DNA of 48,330 nucleotides, taken from Firmicutes bacterium CAG:822 (GTDB lineage Bacteria; Bacillota_I; Bacilli_A; RF39; UBA660). The stretch spans positions 1 to 48,330 of the forward strand of contig HF990866.1 of assembly GCA_000432855.1 (NCBI GenBank), read 5' to 3'. The position numbers and the translations under genes are program-made. Shown here in pieces: positions 23,935 through 32,140 of this stretch (position 1 is the stretch's first letter; each line of letters starts with the position of its first letter). The notes below the pieces were generated by a model. It saw only the letters and a list, made by a program, of their open reading frames with translations. It was not told the DNA's origin and ran no database searches.

Positions 23935-26121
23935 ATGAAGAAAACGTTTGAATTAGATTTTTATGGGAGAAAAATAACTATCGAGAATGGCGAAGTTGCC
24001 AAACAAGCTGATGGAGCAGTTCTTGTTAGATATGGTGATACGGTTGTTTTATCGACAGTTGTTGTGTCTAAAGAAGCAAGACTACTTTCTGACTTTTTCC
24101 CATTAATGGTACTTTATCAAGAAAAATTATATTCAGTAGGTAAAATTCCAGGAGGTTTTATTAAAAGAGAGGGTAGACCGAGTGAAGCAGCAACCCTTGC
24201 AGCTAGAATGATCGATAGACCAATGAGGCCACTTTTCCCAGATGATTTTAGAAATGAGGTTCAAATAGTAAATACTATTTTATCAGTTGATCCAGATAAT
24301 TCACCGGAACTTGCGGCACTACTTGGTTCATCTATCGCAACTTCAATTAGTAAGGTTCCATTTAATGGACCAGTTGCTGGAGTTAAAGTAGGCCGAGTTA
24401 ATGGTGAACTTGTTGTTAATCCGACTACAGAACAGTCTGAAATTTCTGATATCGATTTAACGGTAGCTGGTACAAGTGAAGCTATTAATATGGTTGAATC
24501 ATCAGCTAAAGAGGTTAAAGAAGAAGATATGTTAGAGGCTTTGATGTTTGGTCATGAAGCGGTTAAAAAATTAGTGGAATTTGAAAATACTATTGTTAAA
24601 GAAATTGGCCAGGAAAAAATGGAATATGAAAAATTAGAAATTTCTGATGAACTTAAAAAAGAAGTTACTGATTTAATTAAAGATGATATTGATAAAGCTT
24701 TAAGAATTAAAGATAAGTTAGAAAAATATGCTGCATTGGATGAGGTTAAAGATAATTTAATTAGTAAATATGAATCTGAAAATGAGGATATGCATCCAGA
24801 TGATTTAGAACAGTTAAAAGCTAAACTTGTAATTATATATAATGAAGTAGAGTATGAGTTGTTTAGACAGATTGTCGTTAAGGAACACACACGTGCTGAT
24901 GGCAGAGCAATGGACGAGATTAGACCACTTTCAGCTTCAGTTGATTTCTTGCCTAGAACACACGGTTCAGCATTATTTACAAGAGGGCAAACGCAAAGCT
25001 TATCTGTGACTACTTTAGGGGCTTTAGGAGAACATCAAATATTGGATGGACTTGGACTTGAAGATTCTAAGAGATTTATGTTGCATTATAATTTCCCACA
25101 ATTTTCAGTTGGTGAAACTGGCAGATATGGAGCACCAGGTCGTAGAGAAATCGGCCATGGAGCACTTGGTGAGAAGGCATTATTACAAGTTATTCCATCA
25201 GAAGAAGAATTTCCTTATACAATAAGGGTTGTATCTGAGATTTTAGAGAGTAATGGTTCATCATCACAAGCAAGTATATGTGCGGGATGTATGAGTTTAA
25301 TGGCAGCTGGAGTTCCGATTAAAGCACCGGTTGCGGGCATTGCAATGGGATTAATTACTCATGGTGATGATTATACAATTTTAACTGATATTCAAGGAAT
25401 GGAAGACCATTTAGGTGATATGGACTTTAAAGTTGCTGGTACTAAAGATGGTGTATGTGCTTTACAAATGGATATCAAAATTAAAGGTATTACTAGAGAA
25501 ATATTAAAAGAAGCTTTAGAACAAGCTAAGAAAGCTAGACTTCAAGTTTTAGATGTTATGCTTGGAGCTATTAAAGAACCACGTAAAGAAGTTAGTCAGT
25601 ATGCACCTAAAGTGATGACATTTATGATTAATCCAGATAAGATTAAAGATGTTATTGGTAAGGGTGGCGACATGATTACAAAGATTATTTTAGAATCTAG
25701 TCATGTTAATTCAGTTAACGATATCAATGCAGTTAAAGTTGATTTAGAAGATGATGGTAGAGTTGTTATTTACCATACTGATAAAAATGTTATTGATGAG
25801 ACGGCTAGAAGAATTAAAGATATTGTACGTGAGGTTGAACCTGATAAGGTTTATACAGGTAAGGTTGTTAAGGTTGAAGAGTTTGGGTGCTTTGTAGAAT
25901 TATGGCCTGGATGTGAAGGTTTAGTCCATGTTTCACAATTAGATGTTAAAAGAGTTGAGAAACCTAGTGATATGGTTAAAGTCGGCGACGAGATTTTAGT
26001 TAAATCACTTGGTTATGATAAAAAAGGTCGACTTAATCTATCTAGAAAAGAAGTTTTAAAGGCTAGTCAACCTGATGAAAAGAAAAAAGATAAGAAGAAA
26101 GATACTAAGGAAGATAAATAG
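23935..26121 (+). CDS. pnp: Polyribonucleotide nucleotidyltransferase
   Basis: Phosphorolytic 3'-5' exoribonuclease of RNA decay. The 728 residues show the first RNase PH domain (with KREGRPSEAATLAARMIDRP), the helical linker, the second RNase PH domain (DILTDIQGMEDHLGDMDFK region with catalytic Asp residues), a KH domain (MINPDKIKDVIGKGGDMI) and an S1 domain (VYTGKVVKVEEFGCFVEL). It ends in a Lys/Asp-rich tail. The start is the ATG at 23935 with AGAAAGGGA 9 nt before; the in-frame GTG at 23905 lies within the rpsO terminator. Confidence 0.97.
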   Translation: MKKTFELDFYGRKITIENGEVAKQADGAVLVRYGDTVVLSTVVVSKEARLLSDFFPLMVLYQEKLYSVGKIPGGFIKREGRPSEAATLAARMIDRPMRPLFPDDFRNEVQIVNTILSVDPDNSPELAALLGSSIATSISKVPFNGPVAGVKVGRVNGELVVNPTTEQSEISDIDLTVAGTSEAINMVESSAKEVKEEDMLEALMFGHEAVKKLVEFENTIVKEIGQEKMEYEKLEISDELKKEVTDLIKDDIDKALRIKDKLEKYAALDEVKDNLISKYESENEDMHPDDLEQLKAKLVIIYNEVEYELFRQIVVKEHTRADGRAMDEIRPLSASVDFLPRTHGSALFTRGQTQSLSVTTLGALGEHQILDGLGLEDSKRFMLHYNFPQFSVGETGRYGAPGRREIGHGALGEKALLQVIPSEEEFPYTIRVVSEILESNGSSSQASICAGCMSLMAAGVPIKAPVAGIAMGLITHGDDYTILTDIQGMEDHLGDMDFKVAGTKDGVCALQMDIKIKGITREILKEALEQAKKARLQVLDVMLGAIKEPRKEVSQYAPKVMTFMINPDKIKDVIGKGGDMITKIILESSHVNSVNDINAVKVDLEDDGRVVIYHTDKNVIDETARRIKDIVREVEPDKVYTGKVVKVEEFGCFVELWPGCEGLVHVSQLDVKRVEKPSDMVKVGDEILVKSLGYDKKGRLNLSRKEVLKASQPDEKKKDKKKDTKEDK

Positions 26122-26134
26122 GTCTTTCTTTTTT
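26107..26134 (+). terminator. Terminator overlapping the end of pnp
   Basis: AAGGAAGA (26107-26114) pairs with TCTTTCTT (26123-26130, one G-U) and runs into six T. The pnp stop (26119-26121) sits in the loop. Confidence 0.7.
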
Positions 26135-26183
26135 GTTTAATATTATAAGGTATTTTGTTATAATATTTATAGGATGTGGTGTT

Positions 26184-26846
26184 ATGTATGATGATATCTT
26201 TGTATTAATCCCAACATATAATCCTTCACTTAAATTATATAGTGTTATAGATAATTTAAAAGAAGCGGGATTTAATAATATCGTTATTGTCGATGATGGC
26301 AGTGAGGGCAAAGCTGTTTTTAAACGTTTAAAAAATTATAAGGTGCTTGTGCATGATAAAAATATGGGCAAAGGTGAGGCTTTGAAAACTGGTTTTAAGT
26401 ATATTACTTCTACGGACTGTTTGGGAGTTATTACGGTCGATGATGATCTTCAACAAGATATTTCAGATATTAAGAAAGTGGCAGATAAATTTTTAGAGAG
26501 TAAAAAGGTTGTTTTAGGAGTTAGAACATTTGATAAAAAAACACCTTTTGAAAGAAAATTAGCTAATAAGTTATCATCATTTATTTTTAATCACAAATAT
26601 AAAACTAATATAAAGGATACACAAACTGGTCTTAGGTGCTTTCCTAAAGAAATACTTAATGATTTATGTTTAGTTTCTGGTAGTCGATTTGAATATGAGA
26701 TTAATGTACTTAAATATTTGGCTTTAAATAATACCCACATGGATTATGTTTCAATTAAAGCGATATATGCGGATGAAGTATCACATTATAAGAGTTTTAA
26801 AGATTCTTATAGAATTTTAAAGGCTATTTTGAAGAAAGATGAATAA
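26184..26846 (+). CDS. Family 2 glycosyltransferase (polyprenyl-P sugar type)
   Basis: A 220-residue GT-A enzyme resembling dolichol-/undecaprenyl-phosphate hexose transferases. It has the opening IFVLIPTYNPS, IVIVDDGS (nucleotide-binding DD), GKGEALKTGF, VDDDLQQD (metal-binding DxD-type) and the late TGLRCFP and GSRFEYEI blocks. It lacks the C-terminal membrane helices of many GT2 relatives, so the acceptor is uncertain. The start is the ATG at 26184 after GGATGTGGTG; the extended -10 (TGT-TATAAT, 26156-26164) leaves a leader of about 13 nt. Its stop codon lies in the loop of its own terminator. Confidence 0.85.
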   Translation: MYDDIFVLIPTYNPSLKLYSVIDNLKEAGFNNIVIVDDGSEGKAVFKRLKNYKVLVHDKNMGKGEALKTGFKYITSTDCLGVITVDDDLQQDISDIKKVADKFLESKKVVLGVRTFDKKTPFERKLANKLSSFIFNHKYKTNIKDTQTGLRCFPKEILNDLCLVSGSRFEYEINVLKYLALNNTHMDYVSIKAIYADEVSHYKSFKDSYRILKAILKKDE

Positions 26847-26858
26847 ATCTTTCTTTTT
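26832..26858 (+). terminator. Terminator enclosing the GT2 stop codon
   Basis: AAGAAAGAT (26832-26840) pairs with ATCTTTCTT (26847-26855) around loop GAATAA, whose TAA is the stop; T run follows. Confidence 0.8.
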
Positions 26859-26907
26859 GTAAAAAATTGTCAAATTTATTTGGTTACTTTTGTTTTTAGG
26901 GGAAAAA

Positions 26908-26916
26908 TGATATAAT
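26908..26916 (+). promoter_or_regulatory. Extended -10 promoter of ftsK/spoIIIE
   Basis: TGA followed by TATAAT (26911-26916), no strong -35. The leader to the ATG at 26943 would be about 20 nt, containing GGAGAGGAT. Confidence 0.5.
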
Positions 26917-26942
26917 TGTTATGTAATAATGGAGAGGATATC

Positions 26943-29129
26943 ATGGCGAAGAAAAAAAGTAGAAAACAAAAGAAAGAGCAACCTTCTTATAGTATAGAGC
27001 TTAAGGGAATAGTACTCATCTTAATTATGATAATTGGGTGCTGTCCTTTTGGTGTTACCGCTGATATTATTAAAGGGTTTGCTGGTTTTATTGCTGGTGG
27101 ATGGTATATTTTACCTTTAGTGGCGACAGGTGCGGCTGGAATATATATGATGGTAAAAAGAGAAAAACCTGATTTTTTGACTTCAAGATTAGTAGGTTTA
27201 TATATTTTAGTTTTAGGTATTTTGATTTTATCACATACGGAATATATAAAACAGTTAGGGGCTGATGTTTCGGCTTGGGAGATTATTACAGCAACTATTG
27301 ATAATTTGATGGCTTTTGTCAATCATACGACTGATATTCAAGGCGGTGGAATTCTTGGAGCTATTTTTGCGGTTATTGGAGTAAAACTGCTTACTTTAGA
27401 AGGAACTAGAGTTGTTTGTTTGGCATTAATTATATGTGGGCTTATTATGTTTACTGGGGTATCTATTTATGATGCTGTGAACTATATTAGAGATAAATTA
27501 AAGAAAGCTAAGGAAGCTAAGATTAATAGAAAAGCTGAAAAAGCGGCTAAAGAAGCTGAAGAAGAGTATGAAAATGAAGATAAGAAAGTAGTTATTTCTT
27601 CAATAGATGAACTTCCTAAAGAACCGGTTAAGGAAGAAATAACTGAACATAAAGAAGAAGTTCATATTGATAGTAAAGGTTATAATAAACCACCAATGGG
27701 GTTATTAATAAAACCTAAAGTCAAAAAAGAAGCTATTAAGGCTAATCAAGATTCAATTAAGACTAATGTGACAGAGCTTGAAAAAGTTATTAAAGACTTT
27801 GGCGTTGAAGGCAAAGTTGTAGCTGCTAATATTGGGCCTTCGGTTACGCAATATGAACTTGAAATTAAGTCTGGTACAAGATTATCTAAAATTACAGCTT
27901 TAAATAAAGAAATTGCATTGGAATTAGGGGCTAAAGATGTACGTATACAGGCTCCAATTCCTGGTAAGAAAACAGTGGGTATTGAACTACCTAATAAATC
28001 AATTATGTCAGTTTCAATTAGAGAAATTTTGGAAGCTGTTCCTAAAAGTAAAGATGATTCTAAGTTGTTAGTAGCTTTAGGTAAAAGTATCATGGGTAAT
28101 CCGGTATGGTGTGAAATTGATAAGACACCACATTTACTTGTTGCTGGTTCTACTGGTAGTGGTAAATCAGTATGTATCAATAGTATGATTACTTCTATTT
28201 TGATGAGAACAAAACCTGATGAGGTAAAATTAGTATTAGTGGATCCTAAGAAGGTTGAGTTATCTATGTATAATGGAGTACCACATTTACTTACACCAGT
28301 TGTTACTGATCCTAAAAAAGCAAATATTGTTTTACAAAAAATAGTAAAAATTATGGAAGACCGATATGATTTGTTTGAGGGAAGTAAAACCAAAAATATA
28401 GCTGGTTATAATGCTTATGTCGATAAGAAAAATGAAAGTTTACCAGATGATGAAAAAATTAACCGTCTTTCTTATATAGTTGTTATTATTGACGAGCTTG
28501 CGGATTTGATGTTAGTGGCTGCTAAAGAGGTTGAAGATTCAATTATGAGAATTACGCAAATGGCCCGTGCGGCAGGTATTCATTTGATAGTAGCTACTCA
28601 AAGACCTAGTACGGATGTTATTACTGGTGTGGTTAAGGCTAATATTCCATCTCGTATTTCATTTGCAGTATCATCAAGCATTGATTCTAGAACAATCCTT
28701 GATATGAGTGGGGCTGAGAAGTTACTTGGTAAAGGTGATATGTTATTTTTACCACAAGGAGAGAGTATTCCAACCCGTGTTCAAGGTACATTTGTCAGTG
28801 ATGATGAAATTAAAGCAGTTGTCGATTATACGATATCTCAACAAAAAGCAATGTATGATACGTCATTAACTGTTGCTGATGAAGATAGAGGAGCAACAAC
28901 GATGGTAGAAGATGATGATTATGAAGAACCTTTATATAATGAGATTAGAGAGTTTGTTATAACGCAAGGTAAGGCTAGTGCTTCTTTACTTCAAAGAAGA
29001 TTTAGGCTTGGATATAATAGGGCAGCTAGGTGTATAGATTTACTTGAAGAAAGAGGAATTGTTGGACCACCTAATGGTTCAAAACCGCGTGAGGTATTAG
29101 TTAAATTAGAGAAGAAAGAAGAAGATTAA
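26943..29129 (+). CDS. DNA translocase FtsK/SpoIIIE
   Basis: Septal DNA pump that clears chromosome arms from the division or sporulation septum. The 728 residues begin with a Lys-rich cytoplasmic tip and four membrane helices (about 20-165), then an acidic linker (about 185-260). The RecA-like motor has Walker A GSTGSGKSV (about 401-409) and Walker B VVIIDELADLM, and the C-terminal winged-helix gamma domain (LLQRRFRLGYNRAARC) recognises orienting DNA sequences. The start is the ATG at 26943 after GGAGAGGAT. The nearby sporulation block favours a SpoIIIE role, but it may also be the cell-division FtsK. Confidence 0.94.
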   Translation: MAKKKSRKQKKEQPSYSIELKGIVLILIMIIGCCPFGVTADIIKGFAGFIAGGWYILPLVATGAAGIYMMVKREKPDFLTSRLVGLYILVLGILILSHTEYIKQLGADVSAWEIITATIDNLMAFVNHTTDIQGGGILGAIFAVIGVKLLTLEGTRVVCLALIICGLIMFTGVSIYDAVNYIRDKLKKAKEAKINRKAEKAAKEAEEEYENEDKKVVISSIDELPKEPVKEEITEHKEEVHIDSKGYNKPPMGLLIKPKVKKEAIKANQDSIKTNVTELEKVIKDFGVEGKVVAANIGPSVTQYELEIKSGTRLSKITALNKEIALELGAKDVRIQAPIPGKKTVGIELPNKSIMSVSIREILEAVPKSKDDSKLLVALGKSIMGNPVWCEIDKTPHLLVAGSTGSGKSVCINSMITSILMRTKPDEVKLVLVDPKKVELSMYNGVPHLLTPVVTDPKKANIVLQKIVKIMEDRYDLFEGSKTKNIAGYNAYVDKKNESLPDDEKINRLSYIVVIIDELADLMLVAAKEVEDSIMRITQMARAAGIHLIVATQRPSTDVITGVVKANIPSRISFAVSSSIDSRTILDMSGAEKLLGKGDMLFLPQGESIPTRVQGTFVSDDEIKAVVDYTISQQKAMYDTSLTVADEDRGATTMVEDDDYEEPLYNEIREFVITQGKASASLLQRRFRLGYNRAARCIDLLEERGIVGPPNGSKPREVLVKLEKKEED

Positions 29130-29155
29130 AATACGTTAAATAGGCGTATTTTTTC
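29129..29155 (+). terminator. Intrinsic terminator after ftsK/spoIIIE
   Basis: AAATACG (29129-29135) pairs with CGTATTT (29145-29151), followed by TTTTC. The first base is the last base of the stop codon. Confidence 0.75.
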
Positions 29156-29171
29156 TTTTATTTTCTACTTT

Positions 29172-29178
29172 TGTCGAA
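29172..29178 (+). promoter_or_regulatory. Candidate Spo0A box upstream of spoIIAA
   Basis: TGTCGAA in the context TTTTGTCGAAA matches the Spo0A-box core. A possible extended -10 (TGT then TAAAGT, 29206-29211) puts the box centre near -43, a usual activator position. In B. subtilis the spoIIA operon is Spo0A-activated. A 7-base motif can occur by chance, so the context carries much of the weight. Confidence 0.45.
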
Positions 29179-29226
29179 AGAGTATTATTTAGGTTTTGGA
29201 AGTGTTAAAGTATGTATGGTGATGAT

Positions 29227-29553
29227 ATGTTAGAGATAGATATGGACTCGAAGTATGGTATTTTATTTGTTAGATTGTTTGGAGAGTTAACTAAGAAAAC
29301 GAGAAAAAAATTAAATAATGAAGTCTGGAATTTACTTGTAAATGTTGGAATTAAAAATGTAGTATTTAATTTAGAAAATTTAAATAAACTAGATGAGAGT
29401 GGATTCAAAACTTTAGTTAAATGCTACAACGTATGTAATCATAATGATGGAAACACAATGATTTGTCTAAGTAAAAATAAGTTTAACTATGATTTAAACT
29501 CTTTTAATGTTGTCCCAGATGAACTTTCGGCAGTTAATCTTATTAATGTTTAG
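29227..29553 (+). CDS. spoIIAA: Anti-sigma factor antagonist SpoIIAA-like (STAS)
   Basis: A 108-residue STAS protein. In the sporulation switch SpoIIAA displaces the anti-sigma factor SpoIIAB from sigma-F and is itself phosphorylated on Ser58. Here LDESGFKTL places the phosphorylatable Ser at exactly residue 58 when the ATG at 29227 is used, 4 nt after GGTGA; this agreement supports the start over the in-frame ATG at 29212. It lies 9 nt before a sigF-like gene and upstream of spoVA. The anti-sigma gene that normally separates the two is absent. A general STAS antagonist of another partner-switch is the alternative. Confidence 0.75.
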   Translation: MLEIDMDSKYGILFVRLFGELTKKTRKKLNNEVWNLLVNVGIKNVVFNLENLNKLDESGFKTLVKCYNVCNHNDGNTMICLSKNKFNYDLNSFNVVPDELSAVNLINV

Positions 29554-29562
29554 GAGGTGGAA

Positions 29563-30210
29563 ATGGATCCTTTAAAAGAGGTGATTTTAGAAAACAGTAA
29601 TTTGATTTACAGTATTGCAAGTCATTTTGGGAATAATCAAGATATGGATGATTTGTTTCAAGCAGGATGTATTGGGATGATGGAGGCTTATAAAAAGTTT
29701 GATGCATCTAGAGGGGTTAAGTTTACAACATTTGCCTATCCTTATATTTTAGGGAGAATATCAGAATATGCTAGAGAAAATCATGCGATTAAATTAAGTA
29801 AAGATATGATGAGAGCTAGAAATAAAATAGATAAGGCTAAGTTATATTTAACTCAAGAGTTTATGAGAGAGCCTACTAATGAAGAGCTTAGTGAATATTT
29901 AAATATACCTTTAGAAAATTTAAATATGCTGATGAATTACAAAGGTGAAGGAGTTAGTTTAGATGAGACTTATTTAGATGATTTATCACTTTATGATGTG
30001 ATTGCGGCAAAAGAGGTCGATTATAATACATTAGTTTTTTTAAAACAGGAAATTGATAGTTTAGGAGAGCCTGAGAGAACTATTATGTATGAAAGATATT
30101 TTGAAGATATGACACAAAGTGAGATTGCTAATAATTTAGGTTTGAGTCAAGTTGACGTTTCTAGAAGAGAAAAGAAGGTTTTAGTTAAACTTCGTAAAAC
30201 CTTTAATTGA
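29563..30210 (+). CDS. sigF: Sporulation sigma factor, SigF-like
   Basis: Sigma-70 family factor of 215 residues with region 2 (DDLFQAGCIGMMEAYKKFD, then FTTFAYPYILGRI), region 3 and region 4.2 (MTQSEIANNLGLSQVDVSR). It has no region 1.1, as expected for forespore sigmas. The gene order spoIIAA-sigma-spoVA and the SQVDVSRREKK ending favour SigF; SigG is the main alternative because the two are close paralogues. The start is the ATG at 29563, 5 nt after AGGAGG, which overlaps the spoIIAA stop region. The stop codon TGA lies inside the -35 box of the next promoter. Confidence 0.8.
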   Translation: MDPLKEVILENSNLIYSIASHFGNNQDMDDLFQAGCIGMMEAYKKFDASRGVKFTTFAYPYILGRISEYARENHAIKLSKDMMRARNKIDKAKLYLTQEFMREPTNEELSEYLNIPLENLNMLMNYKGEGVSLDETYLDDLSLYDVIAAKEVDYNTLVFLKQEIDSLGEPERTIMYERYFEDMTQSEIANNLGLSQVDVSRREKKVLVKLRKTFN

Positions 30211-30235
30211 CAATTATAATTCTCTTATTTATAAT
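30207..30235 (+). promoter_or_regulatory. Perfect consensus sigma-A promoter of the pilin-like gene
   Basis: TTGACA (30207-30212), 17-nt spacer, TATAAT (30230-30235), identical to the consensus at all 12 positions. The -35 shares bases with the sigF stop. The expected leader is about 12 nt. Confidence 0.85.
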
Positions 30236-30253
30236 TAATAATAGGTGATAGGT

Positions 30254-30658
30254 ATGAAAAAGGGTTTTACTTTAGTTGAACTTTTAGGGGTTATTGTTAT
30301 TTTAGGTTTAATTGCGATGATTGCAATTCCAACTATTAATACGGCTTTGAATGATTCTAGACAAAGAGCTTATAATGAACAAGTTGATACGATTGAAGAT
30401 ACGGCGAGGACATATATGTCTAAAAATTCATTAAAGTTACCAAGTCAAACAGAAGGAAGCAGTTGTTGTCTTAGTGTAGATATGATGCAGAAGGAAGGAC
30501 TTTTAACTTCTGATGATATAGAAAATCCTAAATATCGTGAAGGTAGTACTGAAGAAGAGGAAAATTTTAAAAACTTTAATGGATCAGTTATCATTACCTT
30601 TACTAATAATAAATATAGTTATGAGTATGCGAATACCACTTGCACCAATGCGTGTTAG
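30254..30658 (+). CDS. Type IV pilin-like / pseudopilin protein, 134 aa
   Basis: Class III signal MKKG-FTLVELLG with the Glu at +5 after the predicted prepilin-peptidase cut, then a hydrophobic helix (GVIVILGLIAMIAIPT) that would anchor and polymerise. The globular part has a Cys pair (SSCC) and a terminal Cys pair (TTCTNAC), likely disulphides. This is the ComGC/PilA-type architecture, but no pilus ATPase, platform protein or peptidase lies in the window. The ATG at 30254 follows AGGTGATAGG. It interrupts sigF and spoVAC yet has a consensus vegetative promoter and its own terminator, so it is probably expressed independently of them. Confidence 0.8.
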   Translation: MKKGFTLVELLGVIVILGLIAMIAIPTINTALNDSRQRAYNEQVDTIEDTARTYMSKNSLKLPSQTEGSSCCLSVDMMQKEGLLTSDDIENPKYREGSTEEEENFKNFNGSVIITFTNNKYSYEYANTTCTNAC

Positions 30659-30668
30659 TGGTTTTTTT
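30635..30668 (+). terminator. Terminator overlapping the pilin-like gene end
   Basis: ACCACT (30635-30640) pairs with AGTGGT (30657-30662), with inner pairing GCAC/GCGTG, followed by a run of T. The stop (30656-30658) lies in the stem. Confidence 0.8.
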
Positions 30669-30698
30669 GTATAGAAAAAAATAATTTGGTTCATAATA
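30669..30698 (+). promoter_or_regulatory. Candidate sigma-G (or sigma-F) promoter of spoVA
   Basis: GTATA (30669-30673), 18-nt spacer, CATAATA (30692-30698). This fits the B. subtilis sigma-G pattern GHATR ... CATxHTA at every constrained position. spoVA is sigma-G dependent in B. subtilis. No sigma-A-like pair is visible in this short gap, which starts right after a terminator. Confidence 0.6.
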
Positions 30699-30716
30699 AT
30701 TTTAGGAGGAAATTAT

Positions 30717-31154
30717 ATGAAACAAAGTTATCAAGAGATTGTAGAAAAAAATAGTCCAAAGGAAAACGTAATTGGTAATGCGGTTACGGCTTTTATAACG
30801 GGTGGTTTAATGGGAGTACTTGGACAGTTTTTGATCGATATGTATGTAGCTTGGTTGGATATACCAACTAAAGAAGCAACAGTATGTATGTTAGTGACAC
30901 TTATATTTTTGAGTTGTTTGTTTACGTCTTTAGGCTTTTTTGATAAGTGGGTTAATTTCTGTAAGTGTGGACTTATTATACCAATTACTGGTTTTGCACA
31001 TGCGACGATGAGTGCGGCTTTGGAGTTTAGAAAAGAAGGGTTAGTTACTGGTATTGGTATGAACATGCTTAAATTATCTGGGGCTGTTATTATATTTGGA
31101 GTTGTCAGTAGTTTTGTCTTTAGTTTAATCAGAATGGTGGTGGGACTAATATGA
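30717..31154 (+). CDS. spoVAC: Stage V sporulation protein AC
   Basis: Inner-forespore-membrane protein of the SpoVA channel, which moves Ca2+-dipicolinate into the spore and releases it at germination. The 145 residues have four hydrophobic segments and family signatures FITGGLMGVLGQ and GLIIPITGFAHATMSAALEF. AGGAGG precedes the ATG; it overlaps spoVAD by 4 nt (ATGA). The operon is the compact three-gene form (AC-AD-AE) without spoVAA, AB or AF. The upstream promoter looks forespore-specific. Confidence 0.92.
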   Translation: MKQSYQEIVEKNSPKENVIGNAVTAFITGGLMGVLGQFLIDMYVAWLDIPTKEATVCMLVTLIFLSCLFTSLGFFDKWVNFCKCGLIIPITGFAHATMSAALEFRKEGLVTGIGMNMLKLSGAVIIFGVVSSFVFSLIRMVVGLI

Positions 31155-32140
31155 CGTTTAAGTTTAACAATGTTTATATAAATGAAACAGCTACAATAAC
31201 TGGCCCATACGAAAGTAATGGTCCACTTGGTAAATATTTTGATTTATGCCATAAGGATTTATATTTTGGAGAAAACAATTGGGAAGAGGCAGAAGAACAT
31301 TTAATTAATGAAGCAATTGATACTTTAGTTAGAAAAAGCAAAGTTGAGATAAACAGTGTGGATGCTTTTATCGGTGGTGATTTATTAAATCAAATAGTGG
31401 CATCTAATTATGCGATGATGAAGTTTAATAAAAGTTTTATTGGAATTTATGCGGCATGTTCAACTTCGACTTTAGGTCTTATATTAGGTAGTGCTTTAAT
31501 CGATGGGGGATTTTTAAATAAGGTTATTACATTTACGTCTTCGCATAATACAGCGGCTGAGAAACAATATCGTTATCCAGTTGAATATGGGGGTCCAAAA
31601 CCGAAGACAACGACTTTTACTTCAACTGGTGGAGTTGCGGCTTTACTTTCTAAGGAAACTGGAAATATAAAAATAGAAAGTGGAACAATTGGGGCAGTTA
31701 TAGATTCTGGAGTTAAAGATGTATTTAATATGGGTGCGGTAATGGCAAAAGCGGCTGCTGATACGATTTATAAACATCTTCAAGATACTGGGAGAGATAT
31801 TAGTTACTATGATTTAGTACTTACTGGTGATTTGGGAGTATATGGTAAAGAGGTTTTGAAAGAGTATATGCTTAGTGAATACAACATTAAATTAAAAAAT
31901 TATAATGATACAGGAGTTATGCTTTACGATAGAGAAAATCAACCGGTTTATGCGGGAGCGAGTGGTCCAGCGTGTGCACCGTTAGTTACTTATGGTTATA
32001 TATTTGATAAGATGAGGAAGGGCAAGTATAAAAAAGTATTATTGGCGGCAACGGGAGCTTTAATGAGTCCAACGATGGTTAATCATAAACTTTCAATACC
32101 AGCAACATGTCATGCGGTTAGTTTGGAGGTAATATCATGA
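31151..32140 (+). CDS. spoVAD: Stage V sporulation protein AD
   Basis: Thiolase-fold protein that binds dipicolinic acid on the forespore membrane and delivers it to the SpoVAC/AE channel. At 329 residues it has family length. Seen: NVYINETATITGPYESNGPL near the start, YAACSTSTLGL in the thiolase nucleophile region, SSHNTAAEKQYRYPVEYG, and ATGALMSPTMVNHK close to the end. It overlaps spoVAC and spoVAE by 4 nt each, so translation is coupled across the operon. Confidence 0.95.
   Translation: MTFKFNNVYINETATITGPYESNGPLGKYFDLCHKDLYFGENNWEEAEEHLINEAIDTLVRKSKVEINSVDAFIGGDLLNQIVASNYAMMKFNKSFIGIYAACSTSTLGLILGSALIDGGFLNKVITFTSSHNTAAEKQYRYPVEYGGPKPKTTTFTSTGGVAALLSKETGNIKIESGTIGAVIDSGVKDVFNMGAVMAKAAADTIYKHLQDTGRDISYYDLVLTGDLGVYGKEVLKEYMLSEYNIKLKNYNDTGVMLYDRENQPVYAGASGPACAPLVTYGYIFDKMRKGKYKKVLLAATGALMSPTMVNHKLSIPATCHAVSLEVIS

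Noticed and set aside
29212..29226. Longer SpoIIAA start at the ATG 29212
   Set aside because: The ribosome site GGTGA lies after it, and the shorter form puts the phospho-Ser at position 58 as in B. subtilis; not fully excluded.
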